This document shows, in pieces, positions 24,405 through 38,300 of a stretch of DNA of 64,000 nucleotides. Origin of the DNA: Undaria pinnatifida (lineage: Eukaryota; Sar; Phaeophyceae; Laminariales; Alariaceae); NCBI GenBank assembly GCA_012845835.1, contig JABAKD010000026.1:5380014-5444013 (forward strand), in the 5' to 3' direction. The notes beneath the pieces are model-generated. The model was given only the letters and a program-made list of their open reading frames with translations. It was not told the DNA's origin and made no database searches. The first letter of the stretch is position 1. Each line of letters starts with the position of its first letter. Both the position numbers and the translations under genes were made by a program.

Positions 24405-24545
24405 CCATATATCGGCTTGCAAACTAGAGTGTAGTATCGACCACTCAACTGGTCGAACTCACGACTGAAGTATTACTTACCATCATATTAGCTTGCAAAC
24501 TTGAGCATGGCATCGACCACTCAACCGGTCGAACTCACATCTGAG
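24405..24545. repeat. Two tandem ~75-bp repeats
   Basis: Both copies contain GCTTGCAAACT, then GAG, then ATCGACCACTCAAC(T/C)GGTC, then GAACTCAC and CTGA. The 3' part resembles the tandem repeat at 29885-30245 (CGGCCGAACTCAAATCTGAC), so they are probably one family. Confidence 0.65.
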
Positions 24546-26054
24546 GCGTACGTATTTGAAATAACATGATAAAATACCTCCCGCTTAAGGGGAGGTCAGT
24601 CGTTCGTGTCGACTGCAGGACGCGCTGCTGCAGTCGGAGAGCGCGCTCGCCACACTCACAAAAAAAATGAAAATATATGCAAATTAAAGAATATGTTACG
24701 GAAATACCGCTCCAAAAAAGCAAGGCGCACACGACTGACGAACAATCACACATACATTTAACAAGAGGGGTCCCCCAACAAGCCGGCCAGAGCAAGGCGA
24801 TATCTCAACATAAGGCGGTCAAAATCGCTTGGCGCGACTGGAGAACTGCAATCGGAACCTTGAATGGATAAGGTGAATAAGGCGGCTGACCCCCTACAAG
24901 GCGGTTGTATTGCCCTGGCACACATACATGCGAACTATCAGGGCACAGCAACACTACTACTACAACTACTATTAATACTACTACTGCCAGAATTAACAAC
25001 AGAGACAAACTCTTGAGGTCTATTACCCGATGGCTGCCACTTCCAGCACGTAACATAGACGGGGGTAATCCACACCACAACGCTTCCAAGGGATTGGAAA
25101 TCCGTACTAAATAGCCAAAGCATGCAAACATCACGGAATTACTGCGGTATACAGCGCGAAAAACGAGCTGGCACTATGTGTAGAGCTATATAGAGTGTAC
25201 CGATAAGCCACCCCTCCCAAAACTGCGCCCGTGGTGTTGGGGGGAAATTACTTGGAATTAATGTTGGATTATTTCTTCTAGCAGTAAAAGGAGTAAAACC
25301 GCCTCCCGTGGTCGTTCCTCGAGGCCACCACGTCATAGGCGACAAACCAACCTCTACTCCCACCCACCGTAGACCTAAATTCCTGGCCGGGCGGATCGTT
25401 GAGGTGGTTTACTCCCTCTCATGGGCCGATGACCATTTTGCGGTCCGCAGATCGGAATAACAACACAATATCCAAAAGCAGCAAAGCCGTGACGAGACTG
25501 GTTAGTCAAGGGAACACGTCCAGGGAAAACGTCCAGCGTCAAACCCGCTCGTTCATAGTAAAACCTAGTACTTTGGCGTCAGTCAAAGTAAAAATTATTG
25601 GAAAATTGCCGTCCGTCGGTCAAGGGCTGACAGTGCCGTCCGTCTCCTGACATATTTGAAGAGAAGCACAGCGCAACCGCGTTTCTCGCCCGTCTATGGT
25701 TTTCAGCCCGTTTTGGGCGCGGGTTGGGGTCAGGGTTACAGGGGTTGGGTTGGGTCTACGCCAGGACCTTGACCCCACCACGAAGTCGCGCATCCTTGAC
25801 CCGCAAACGTGAATAGCCTACCCCCCAAAGATCCGCGTGACCGGACAGTACGGCCAGCTTCCCACCCAATCACGACAGCTTCAATTCGTGCGTGTTTTTC
25901 CCCCCCAGAAGTGGAGAGGGGCTGACCGCCTCCTGTGGCTGTTACTCAAAGCCACGTCACAGGCGACAAACCGACGTCTACTCTTGACAGCTTCACGTGC
26001 TCGGTTTTCCTAGTACACCGCACCCATTGTCTCAACACTTCTTGCTGGTGTATA

Positions 26055-26270
26055 CAATGGATGTCCCCCGTATAGTGCCGGCATGTGCCAGCCAACACCG
26101 GCACTGTAGTGGAAACCGGCACTGTTCATACCGGCACCATATCGGCCACCGGCACTGTTGGGAATGATACCGGTACCGGTACTACTATAGCAGGTTCCAG
26201 TCTTGCCAAGTTATTTCACAGGCACTATATCGGCAATAGGCACTACGCAGCCGGCACCGTAGAGTGAGTG
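26055..26270. repeat. CCGGCAC/GTGCCGG palindromic repeat element
   Basis: A dense run of CCGGCACTGT, ACCGGCAC, GTGCCGGC and ACCGGTACCGGTAC words starting at CCGTATAGTGCCGGCATGTG. It is the richest member of the family and strongly self-complementary. It lies just downstream of the GRAM-VASt stop codon (26329, minus). Confidence 0.65.
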
Positions 26271-26328
26271 ACCCCCACTGTACTCGCAATGATAAAAACG
26301 ACAACTACGGTAGAAAAATCTCCACGGA

Positions 26329-29300
26329 CTAAAGCTTACTAAAGGGCCACACGAATCGATTCCTGGCATAAATCCGGACTAATCCCTGGGCCAGCTCCTC
26401 TTTCAGCACCAAATTCGGCGCCTCTCCCCCCACCTTCCCCAAAGCCGTCAAGGCCGCCTCCGCAGCCTCTAAAAACCCCTTGACCTCGCCCGAAAACCGC
26501 AAAAATTGCAGCCCTTCCCACAAAAACACGAACGTCAGCAAAAGCCACGGGATCGCGGATAACGAAAAAAGCCACCTCGTCAAAGAGGGGAGCGGGGTCA
26601 AGCGAACGGAGACATTCGCACTCGCCCCTCCCGCGGTTTTCCCTCCACCGCGCCTACTACCGATACTGCTCCCCCGCGAGCGGGGCAGCGCTCTTTCCGC
26701 CATCGCATGCGGCGGCGGCGGCGGCGGCGGTTGTCGCGATGGCATCGCCGGCGCCGCCGACTTCGCTCGCGGTCGACTAGACCCGTCTTTCGGTGCCGGT
26801 AAAAGAGTCGACAAGGTTCCTTGGCTTTGGTCGTGCGGGTGGTTGCGGCTTCGGTGCCGGTGTTTCCGCCGCTCGCGGATACGCTCGCGGGTGGCACGCA
26901 TCCTACCCTCGTCGTCGGACTCTGCGCCTCCACTCGAAGGCCGCACGGGGATGGCTACGGAGGGGGAGGTGCGGAGGGGGGCGGGGGGGGGGGCAGGAGG
27001 GAGGGGGCAGTAACGGGTGGACAACGCGGAGGTGTTGAGGGAACGGCCGGGCATGGGTGAAGAGTGGGGGTTGCATCGAGATGGTCTGTCGAAGCACGAG
27101 GACGCCACACGGCGAGTCCACGAGAAGGCCCGCCAAGCCTCGACGCTATGAGTGAGACGCGCAAAGCGAAAGGTGGCCAACACTTTTTGGGTCAGTCGGG
27201 AACCAGCCAGAGGAAGGCGGCGGCGAAAACTACTTACTACTCTACGGCGTCGGGTACAATATTCTATACAATATTCTGTACAATATTCTATGCACTGCAA
27301 TATTCTACACAATAGGCACCACTACTTACAAGTGCAATAGTACTTGCGGCACACCCGATGACAAACGGTCCTGCCGCCGGGAACAGCAGCACTTCTTGGC
27401 GCCACGCTGCCACAGTGGCGGAGGTGGCGCCAACCGACGACAACCCAACAACCCAGCGAGACCCATACAGATCGAACGTTTCCTGCACCCACCCTCTCGT
27501 ACCGGTGCACCGTTCCTAATAATACAAAGGGATGCGTGGTCACTGGACAAATTACTAAGACAAACAACAAATGAATACGCCCCAACAAATGAGTACGCCC
27601 CCACCCCCTCGTACCGGTGTTCCGTCTCGCCCCCCTCCCCGCTTCCCCCTATCGCCCCGGCAGTCTGTCCTGTCCCCGCCACCTGCGAGCGGTAGTGACT
27701 CACCGGGTTGCCTCATCTGGATAGCTTTCTTGGCCATGCCGATGAACGACTCCCACACTTCCTTTGTCTCCTGCAGGCTTTTAGCCTCGATCGTCTTTTT
27801 GAACATCGTGCTCTTGAAAAACTTAATCTGCGCTTTTTTAGAGGCGGGTTAAAAAAACGGCGGTGAATTACAAGGCGGCACACGCGCGCGTCGGCGGGCA
27901 ACAAACGGCGGAGGCCGGATTAGACGAAAAATACAGGTGCATACGTATTGACCACGTAGGAAAGGAGACAAACACGAACAATAAGACGGTGATGGTTGAA
28001 ACGATGGTGGTGGTGGTTGAGTGATACTCGACAGTTTGTTGGAAAAATGAGATCATCTGGTTGGCTGGCGGAACACGTCAATGACAAAGGTTAAAAAAAA
28101 TATATATAATTGTCCGACGGTTGAGCTGAGGGGGCAAGAAAATTGCACTCCTTCGTTCTTACATACAGCTTCAACTTCAACAGCAACACCACCAAAAAAT
28201 CATGCGCACCACATGCCGTGGTAGCCGCAACTGCTGCACGCCCTCAATCTACCGAAGCAAGTGTAACCCCATTGGAATTGCACACATGCTTTTTGGGAAC
28301 AAACAACTTGGAAATAGTATAGGGAAATTACTGCGGTTCCGAAAGGGGTAAACTCTGTCTTCTCTTATAATGAACGCTCTTATGTTTTCTCCTATAATGG
28401 ACGCTTTTGACCCTTTTGGTACTTGATTATATCTTGATTATAGTATATATATTATACCTGGTATATTATAAAAAATGAAAATACACTCCAGCTGTAAGAT
28501 CGAAGATTTTGTCGAAACTCATCTTTGCAAGCTGTGTGTGATACTCCGATCGCGCGTATTACGGGTTGTGTGTCCTCATTAAGGATATAGGTCGGCGACT
28601 CCCTTTACAACTACAGTGTAGCTATCAGGGCCAACAGGGTGATGTTAATCAGTCTGTGCGCGGAAACTATAAAACCCGTTTCTGAGGGGGACAAAATCTG
28701 ACAGCTGCGGAGGGAAATGTATCCGTTTATCAGGTGAATCCTGTAAGTCGAATAACCGGTGAGAGGAGGGCGGAGTTTTGAAGGACGTGGGGGCCTGGTT
28801 TTGATCAAAAGCGAGCGGGGTTGAAGGGGGGGGGGGAAGGGGGGGGGGGGGGGGGGGGGCTGGGGGGGGGGGGCGGACGGGCGGGCAATTTGTGCGTGGA
28901 AGCTATAAATCTTTCAAGGGGATAAATCTGACGGTTTTGGAAAAAAAATATATATATATATATTATATCTTGTTTAATGTATAGCAACCCAAAAACAACG
29001 ATAGCGTTTTTTTTACCAGTAGCGTGAGCGCGCAGCAGCAGTACGAGTATGATAGGGTCATGCTGCGCCGGTTCCGTACGAGAGTATTGTACATGTATTG
29101 TTGTCATTCGGACACCAATTCTATCATCATCGCCAACCAGCAGTGGCCGACGCCTTAACCGTCGTTTTTCGTCGCCAATTTTCCCCTCTGATTTCTCATA
29201 GGGGTCAAGTCGGGCGTCCTACTGCTGTAACCCTACCCCCGACCCCTAGTGCTTGCCTCCACCTCCACGTCGACGCTAACTCCACCGTCCCGCCCGGGCT

Positions 29301-32300
29301 GCACAACGCAGCGGTCGTCTATCTGAAAATAATCGCTCATGGGGATGTCCTCTAAGTGAGTAGACGTCTCGATTATCAGCCCGTGCTCTCCATACAGGCG
29401 GCAGCTGTAACAAACGCAACACAACAGACGGGAAAACCGGGGAAAGGGGGGAAAGTAGCTCGGCGTTAGGGGTATCGTGTGATGCTACACCATGACCACG
29501 TGCAAACCCCAGATGGCGGTTTTTGGTTAGATCGGTTTTTGGTTAGATATTCAGGGATGTCCATATCAAGTGTGTAGTCTAGACGTCTCGATGATCAGAC
29601 CGTGCTCTCCGTAGAGATGGCAGCTGCAGCGACAAACAGAAACCTAGGGAAACCACGAAAGGGCGAAATGGGGGGGGGGGTTTATGAAATGTTGCACAGC
29701 AGCAGCAACATCATACAGATTCCACCCGGCAGAGATGAGCGCAAGAGCCGTGCCATACAGATCCCACCGAGCAGACAATTCATCTACTGTAGATCCTGCG
29801 GATCATGAAAATCAAGGACCTGTCACACCCGAAATATCCATGATCGCGCTGGGGATTTGATGTCTCCAACGTGCGAAACAATTTAGTCTCCGACCTCTGT
29901 ATTGTTCATGAGGATGCATTCACCCCGCAGCTTGCATTCATAACTTCTCGACGCAATCCTCGCTCTCACAGCTGAGCTATACTTTCAATACATACACATA
30001 GATGAAACGGCCGAACTCAAATCTGACGCAATTTAGTAGTCTTTGGGACGCAACCAATTAACAGAGGGGGTTTCATCCTTTTGCCGGTACTTCAACACAA
30101 ACCCTCTAATACTACCTCAACCATCTAAGTCTCCGACCTCTATATGACTTTTCGCCGCAATCCTCGCTCTCACGTCTGAGCTATATTTTCAATATATACA
30201 CATAGATAAAACGGCCGAACTAAATCCTAACGTACTTGAAGTAATAACCTAATAAAGCAGAAGAAAAACAACAACCCACTCGACGGCTGCTCGTGCAACT
30301 CCCACCGCTCAAGTCTGGCCGCCCTCGTTCTGTTGGGTCCTATTGGGGCAGGGATCGGAGTGCACGAATCGGGTTTCCCGGGTCATGCCCAGGGCACCGA
30401 TCTAGGTCGCGCAGATCACAAAAATCAACGATCTACAGATAGTACCGTATCCGAAAGATCGTTGGGGCCCCATGTACAGCGGCAAAACAAAGTACAAGCG
30501 CGTTCTTATTCTATCATGGTGCGAGCAAGCAGCACACGGCAGTGCAAGCCATGCGCGCTATCGTACAGGTACTAATTGCATTGGAGTCGACAGCAAAACC
30601 GTCGTGAGCTGATTCATTCATTCCAGTCTGGGTTGCTTCGCGTCAAGGATGAAGGATGCTGCCACCGTCAGCTTTATTCGTCATATCTTTCTTTTTTTCC
30701 GAAGCCCCGAAAGGGCTAAAAATCGCATCGTGAAAAACGGACACCATCTGGCCAACCGACTCCACCTACGATTGATTCCTCGCCTAGCTCCCACTTACCG
30801 CTGTAGCTTGACCGCTCTCGTTCTGTTGGGTCCTATTGGGGCAGAGATCGGGTGCACGAAACGGATTTCCCGGGTCATGCCCAGGGCTCCGCCCGCCATC
30901 TTCCAAGGTGTCGCTTGAATGTCCGAGTCCCCCAAAGTCTCGTGGAAAGCTGGTATCCCCTTTTCGGCATCGTTCGAGATGAACAGCGAGAAAAACATCT
31001 GTTTTTTTTCGCCAAGGACAGGGGACATCGTCCAGAAAAACAAAAGAGTTTGGGATACAGTCAGTAGTGGTCCCTCTATAGTGCCGGTTGCCCGCTACCA
31101 GGTATATAGTGCCTGTGACATGTATACGGAGTAGTGCTGGTTGCCGCTATAGTGCCGGTATTTCCCTCCATCGTGCACTTACCGGCACAACAGGCTAGAA
31201 TGACAACTACTGCAACCACAAACCAATGGGTAAGGGGCACAGTGGAGTATCCGACTTGAGCACTCCTCGGCACAGGCAAGTGTTGACACTCTTACCTTCG
31301 TACAGTAACGATCTCAGAGTGGGTATCATATTTAGCATAATCGTCACAATCATACAGGTGTTAAGACAACGCGTCGCAAGGCGTAACAAGGGGATTTGAC
31401 CGCTCTGAAGTCCGTAGTCTCGTACTATGAACGCTATTACACCGGGTAACCCGCCGTAGACCGAGCACACAGGGCGAAGGATGGTCATAACACCAAAGGC
31501 GAGACGTGACGTTTCTGCCGGCAAGGGCCAGGAAAAAAAATCTTGGGATGCAGGGTCGTTGGGATCGCTAAACTACTACAGAGAGGCGCAAAATAAACAC
31601 TACACCGCCATGCTCCAATGCGCTACGCAATCGTTGCTATTCGAGTCGCCCAACCCTCTACGTGACGTGTACGCGTGAGGCACGATTCGGGTGACGGGAG
31701 TGAGAAGGGTGCGACCGGTACCCCTCACACCTGCAATGCGCACGAAAGCTTCACGCTACATCATGTTCACGGGGTACCCATAAGGCCGCTGTCGCCCGAC
31801 ACCCCATAGCAGCAGCCGACATAGGGCCTGGATAACCTACATGTAGATCGTGATCTGTTCCATGTGTGAACTCTGTACGCAATACGCGCAAGGTATGCTA
31901 CGCTTTTACGTGGTGCGAGTGAGTTAAAACGCGCGGCATGGTACCGCTCTTACCTGCAATTGGCACGAAAGTTCCGCGTTAATCTTCGCCGTGGCGCCGT
32001 TGTGCCGAGGCGCATCGGACTGCTTCTCGCTCTCTGCCAGCCAGCCATCACCCAGCGAGGACAGCGCCACCTTAAACTCGTCTTCCTTAGACGGTGGACT
32101 GCCTCCTCCAACGGTTGACCCAAGGGAAACAGCGGTCACGGGAGAACCCTCCACCTTGTTTTGGCAATCGAAAAAAGAGGACGTTGCCACGTGTCAAGGC
32201 TAGGTTACGGTATGTATGCGCTTTTAGGGTGATCGATAATTTTCATTACTAAAAAAATGACAAAATAATACGACAGCTGTGAGATCGACCGCGTGTTGAA

Positions 32301-35300
32301 ACTTTCTCAGCGTCACATCGGGCATCCTACTACTGCTGTGGTTCTGCAGCATGACCGGCCTGCTTGGGAGATTGCGGAAAAAAAGCCATGCTTATATGTG
32401 GAACTTCTCTTGAGCCAGTACACTACACTGGAGGTCTAAAGAGCCGGTTGAGATGTGCCGGTTGTCCGCCATAGTGCCTGTGAAATCGCCTGGGCACAGA
32501 TCGGAACATGTGGAGTAGTGCAGGTTGCCGCTATAGTGCCGGTGCTTCCCTCTATAGTGCACATACCTGCAAGTATAGAGGGACCATTATGGTATTAGTA
32601 AGGCGATAGGCATGACACGGACGGCGCGGCGAGCCTCGCACAGCGAAAGAAGACTCGCGGGGCCGCTTCCGACCGCTGACATCAACCAATCAAAATCACA
32701 AAAAAAAACACAAAGCTTTTCCACGCCGCACTGCACCGCGCAGTGGGTCAAAATTGGGGTGACGCTTTCCGGCCAAAACCTGTATGACTGACGGAGTTCC
32801 TAGCAGACACAGCACCTCAATAAGCACTCAAAAGCACCTAAATAGCACCCAACAGCACCCAATAGCAGCTACTGTAAATAGCAACTAACTAGCCACTCAA
32901 TGCCGTTCCAAGTGTGTCGCAGTATCGCAGTATTGTTCGTCACATACCTAGAGTAGGCCATACCTATTGATAGAGTAGGCCATACCTATTGATAGAGTAG
33001 GCCATACCTATTGATAGAGTAGGCCATACCTATTGATGGAGTAGGCCAAGGGATGGTTCACGGGGTCCAAGTAACTATTTTACTCAAAAGTCACTGCGCT
33101 GTCAAACCGAGCCAAATAAAAATTAGGTGCCATCATGCCCTAACCGTAGCACAAGACCAAAAAAAAAAAACAGAGCTTTCACGGGCGGGATCGATGAGTT
33201 CTCACGGATCGGACCGGAACAGGGCGACCTGACCCGACCCGACCCGACTCGATCCGCGAGTTTTTTTGAAACCTCCTGACATTCCGATCCGCGGGCCAGA
33301 TCAGGATCCATGAAAACCTCTGAAAAAAAAGTCTGCATGCACGACGTCAACAATCAACCATTGCCTCACCCCTAGAACATCCACCTCCGACTCGTCCGAC
33401 ACCGCGCGGCTACCGCCTCCGCTGTCCTCTCCTCCCCCCCCCCTGCTCCCAGCCCCCACCGAGCCAGCGCGGCCGCCCCCCCTCCGCTCACTCCCTCCCG
33501 TCCCTTCCTCAGCGCTGCCATGATGCCGCAAGGGTATATCAACTTCCAGGGCGGCAAGGCCAAGAGAGAGGTCTCCCATTTGTTCGACGGTTTCGGCCGC
33601 TCCTCCGACCGAGCGGCTGCTGCTGGTGTTAGAGCTCGCGCCAGACATGCTGCGTCCATGGTGCTGCTCCTCGGTAACACCCCCTGCAGGAACAACACAA
33701 AAACGGAACAAAGGAAAAAGAATAAAAAAATAGCGAGGAAAGAAAATCGAAAAAGAAACATGAAAAATTAAATACGTGTCGTATCTCGTGAACCACTTCC
33801 AGTTTGGAGTTTGAAATTTAGAAAAAACTGACCCTGGCACCTTAGTGTACATGTAAAATATATATACTGTATATAACAGTTTTAGAAGCCGTATCGATCT
33901 CGCCGGGATATCCGTGAATACTCCAAATGTACTCAACTTTTTTGTATATTCTGAGGTTGCAACAATGAAATCCTAAAAGTATGACAGTTCAAAAAATCTT
34001 CGTTCCCAAATTAAGGTGAAATTTAGTGTAGGCGTTGCAGAGGACACAAGGAGAAAACCGATATTAGTTTAATTGCCCAACTCGTCGCCCACCACGGTAT
34101 ATGGCCAAAACAATATTCCATACTTAAATTAAGTGTAACGTGAAAACTTGCATATACTGCGATGCAGCGTTCAATTCGCGATCTTCGATCTGGACTTTTT
34201 AATCACGTCGCGCGAAATTATGTCGTACCAGGTTCCTGCCTTTGCGATTTTTTTCAGATGACCTTTTAGTCGAGCTTCCAAATTGTTAGGCTGCATAGTC
34301 GTATTTCGGTCACATCTCTTCAACAAAACATGCGCAAAATAAAAAAAGGCGGGAACGAAACACGTGGGTTGGTGCATGTGCAAAACACTGCGTCAACCTT
34401 TCGAGCCCAGCGGCGTGATCTGGGCGCTGCGTCGCCGATCTCCCGTTCCGTCAGGGTCTTGGCTAGCCCAGCTCGTACCCCCGAGCAATGCCGGATTATT
34501 ACACACCACCACCGAGTTACGCCCGAATATTACATACTACCACCGAGTTAGCCGGATGCGGATGTTACACACCACCAACATATGCCCGATTTTTACATTC
34601 TACCACCACCCGTGGCGGTTTAATTCGCTACCTGAAGCTTGAAGGGATGACCTCCGTCTCTCGTTCATCCCCGACCAGGGCAGCCTCCGCTTCGTCTGCG
34701 GCCTGGACTTTAATCCTGTTATCGTAGACAGCGACAACAGCGGTGGTGGTGGTGGACGTGGACGAGACACGCATGAAGGGCGCGGGCGCGGGAAGTTCCA
34801 AAGTGAGAAGGCGTGCGAATAAGGAAAACAGGAAGCAAGCCACGGGGACGAAAATGAGCAAGGGGCGGACGAAACATTTACTTAACATCATGCTGATACT
34901 CCTCCCCCCCCCCCCCCCCCCCCCGCCTTCCCCCTCAAGTCCCTTCTTCCCACCCCCCTTTCCCGTACCCCCCCCCCCATCCTCCCCCCGCCTCCCCTCC
35001 ACGTATAACTCCTATGCACAGCTAACGGAGGCAAAATGTAAGGGAGTCCAGTATTATAAGCCCCGCGACGTCGCTTCCAAAAAAGTCGTGGAAACACATG
35101 ACGGTGGGCGTTACGGGCACCAGAAGCACAAGGGAACCAGAGTTTGAAGCCGAACAAAACGATGAACTGCCGGAGGTGGACAAGCCCGGCAAAGCGGCTG
35201 ACACGGGGACACGTTAGACATAGACCGCAATCAAATATGTCCGTTGCCGGCAATCTTGCATCTTGACGCACAGCCGACAAGGACATCCACACTAAACCTA

Positions 35301-38300
35301 GTACATTAAGTACACAGAGGCCTTGACGGGTTAAAGCTAGACCGTCACTTGACGGTAGTCTTGCACCTTGGCGCGCAGTCGTCAAAGACCTTCCCGGAAC
35401 CAAAACCTAGCATACTGAGTATAAAGAGATGTTGACCGGCCGAAAATAGACCATGGGAGACGGAGGTCTTGCCCCTTAACCCCTGGCGATACCGCCACAT
35501 TTTTAGCGCAAGGGGTGGCAGTATCGCAACACCGCACATGTTGACTGCACATGCTGACTGCACACGCTAACTGAAAATAGAGCGCAGGCAAGATGAGCAC
35601 CTTCGTCATCCGTGCGCTGCAAGGTCAGGGGACGTGCCGAGAACGTTCCAAGAATACGTCTCAACAGTCGAAATCGAACTAGTTTGACTACAGGCGACCC
35701 GCCGACCACATCCCAAACTACATCTTCTACTTTTAGCTTGTGTTATCTTCCGGCGAATGGGGAATAATAAAGCTTAAGCTCACACATACTTCCAGCTATT
35801 TTCATACATGTCGTGTCAACTGTATTCGCAATCCAGCTCTAGCTGACGTATCCTCCGGTTCCCGTGGTAACGACAGCGCGAGCTGCCCTGTCCTCACCGG
35901 CGGTTTACCCCCTTGCTATCCAAGCCCTTGTAGGGCAGGGAACGCAACGACAACATTCCAATCTTAGTCGGCATGTGCCAACTTGACAAGGACGGACGCG
36001 CCGACAACATCCCATTTTTTTTCTTTACCTTTGTCGTCCACTTCCTTCGCGTCCTTGTCGCTGCCTCGGCTACTGCTACTGCTTCGTTTGCTCCGGAGGC
36101 TTCGGTTTTGCTCCGATTCGTGCTCCCTGGCCGTGAGCGGTGTGCGAAAGGGACGAAGGAAGGCGTGTAATAGCATAAAATATCTTGTCTCCGAAACAAC
36201 TACTCATGTCGATACGCCACACACACATTATTATTTCCTCCCGTTTCAGCAAGCAGAAGGAGACGAAAGCCTCTAGCGAAAAATTCACACATCGGTCCGA
36301 CCACGATCTAGATCATCTAGATAATCTAGATCGCATAGATCCTACATCTGCCATTATGGTAAGTATCCCGGGATCTGTGCAGGTCAGATCCAACCCAGAA
36401 AACATGTGCTAACACTGCAGGTCATTCAGACCATCCTGCTCTCATCCTGCAACATGATCCATAGGTCATGTAGATGATACAGAACAATGACCTGTCTGCA
36501 TACAAACCAGGGAACTGTCTGCCCTGACAGACATAGATCATCAACAGATCAATAGGGATCTGATATGTCCAATGTGCGGAAAGTTCTCTATCTATACAGT
36601 GCAGGATGTCTAATAAGAAACAAATCGACAAGAAAGAAGGACTAAACTTTAATGTTTTTACAAAAAAATAAGAAATCCTGGAGCCGTCATACTGAGTTTA
36701 GCGTACAACACACCCTCTCCGGAATAAGAAAGTCACGCTGGGTCAGTATTCATGTGTATTATTAGGTGCCCTGTGCTGTATACGAAGTACAAGGGAAAAT
36801 TCAGCACCCAGCTAAAACATGCAAAAAAAAACGCAATTGAAACCTGTACAGAGAACATCTCCACTACGGTACAATAACGCCTTCGTTTTTATCGCGAAAA
36901 TAATTCGGCACGTTCTTCCCTCGTCGGCTCGCGTCGAATTACCCTACACCGCAACTGACCGGCTCTTGACGGCAACTGACCGGCTCTTGACGGCCAAGGG
37001 TGACCTTTCCCGCGGCAGGTCCCCAAGAGAGGCAGACAAGGCCAAGCTATCCTCGTGGCAGGTCTTCAGGGTGCGGAAAGCATCTTCTCTGTCCCAAAAC
37101 GACCGGAAAATGTACTCCTTTTTGGAGGTGATGATTGCGATCGCGTTCGGGATGAAGAGCGCCGTCTTCTCCTTCGTGATGCATCGCATGTGGCTGCATT
37201 CAGGGTGTTCCAGGGGCAAGGAGGCGGGAGAAGAAAACAACCAAGATCATAAGTCGGCCACACCAAGAATGCATACATTCCGCGTCGGCGAGATCAATAG
37301 CGCACAGAAGAAAACAACCAACAAAACAGCGGCGTTACGATCCGAAAACGCCTTTTTTGGAGGACTTTGACGACAGCCAAAGTGCTCCTTCGCGATGCAT
37401 CTCATGTGGCTGCATTTAGGGCATCCGAGGAGAAGGTACGAGGGAAAAAAGATAAAACAAGACATCAGACGTTGCCGAGATCAAGAATGCACAAAATACA
37501 ACAGCGAAAGAAACGCCGACGGGAATCAAGAGTGCACGCAGAATGCAGTCCACGGTGAAGCATGAATTCCGCCACACGTGCGGCAGCAGCAGCGGTTACG
37601 AGCATGAGCGACAAACGCGCGAGTGTACTTGTTTCAGTTCCGCCCCCAGCAAGGTTGTGGCTGTTAAGCTCCTGTCGCATATAGCTCAAACTTATTACTC
37701 CTGCGAGAACGACCCAACACAATTTCCGAATATTTCATCCCCAAAAACTTGGATGCAGTTAGAAGCGGGTTAACTAAACGAACAGGACTACAATTGCGCG
37801 CGGCAGGCGCACAATACTTAGCCTAGCGTACGAGCAACCTCCATTATTGATAGGTTTGTAAGGAGGCGTTTTTTTTCTACATCCCGGGAAGAGTGAGAGT
37901 CATAGGCTTATCAGGCTTGCCGCCAACAATAAACAGCAGTTCAGATAATGAGGACGTCCTTTTCGACGCAATAATACCAAAAAAAAACTCAATCGCTGAC
38001 CTCGCTCAACCCATAAGCAACTGCAAACGTTTATCTCACACTAATTACAAGTATTTTCTGCCCAAAATGGTGTGTGCAGTCCTGATATGACCGACCTAGC
38101 ACGTGTGAACCGTGAACCTCTCCTTGGTCATGAGACTATTATGCGGCAGACTAGTGCATGCGTACTGCTTCTATCTGGACAATCCGGAAAGTGACTTCAT
38201 GTTTGGAGGCCAAGCCGGGATCACAACGGATAGTGGAATATCATCGACTTTTCATCGCTTTCACTACTCGTACTACTTTTAATAGTACTTCTCCCCGTAC

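Larger units (their letters stand above)
23337..26328. other. Convergent intergenic region between helicase and GRAM-VASt genes
   Basis: No supported gene in 3 kb. It contains a reverse copy of the 57-bp dispersed repeat (about 23742-23790), a CCCCTCTCCCCT tract (24270-24305), two tandem ~75-bp repeats around 24405-24545 (shared words GCTTGCAAACT, TCGACCACTCAAC, GGTCGAACTCAC), a forward copy of the dispersed repeat (25222-25272) and a CCGGCAC palindromic element (26055-26270). Confidence 0.5.

Noticed and set aside
29257-32154. Simple tandem duplication of the whole VASt segment as the source of the extra exon pieces
   Set aside because: The order exon 6, 6 copy, 7, 7 copy, 8 copy, 8 is not what a single segment duplication gives. 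Separate junction duplications fit better.
32947-33050. Possible CRISPR-like array
   Set aside because: The 22-bp units are directly adjacent with no unique spacers, so it is a minisatellite.
34743-35147. Proline-rich open frame on the plus strand
   Set aside because: It is driven by a poly-C run and has no supporting domain or splice context.
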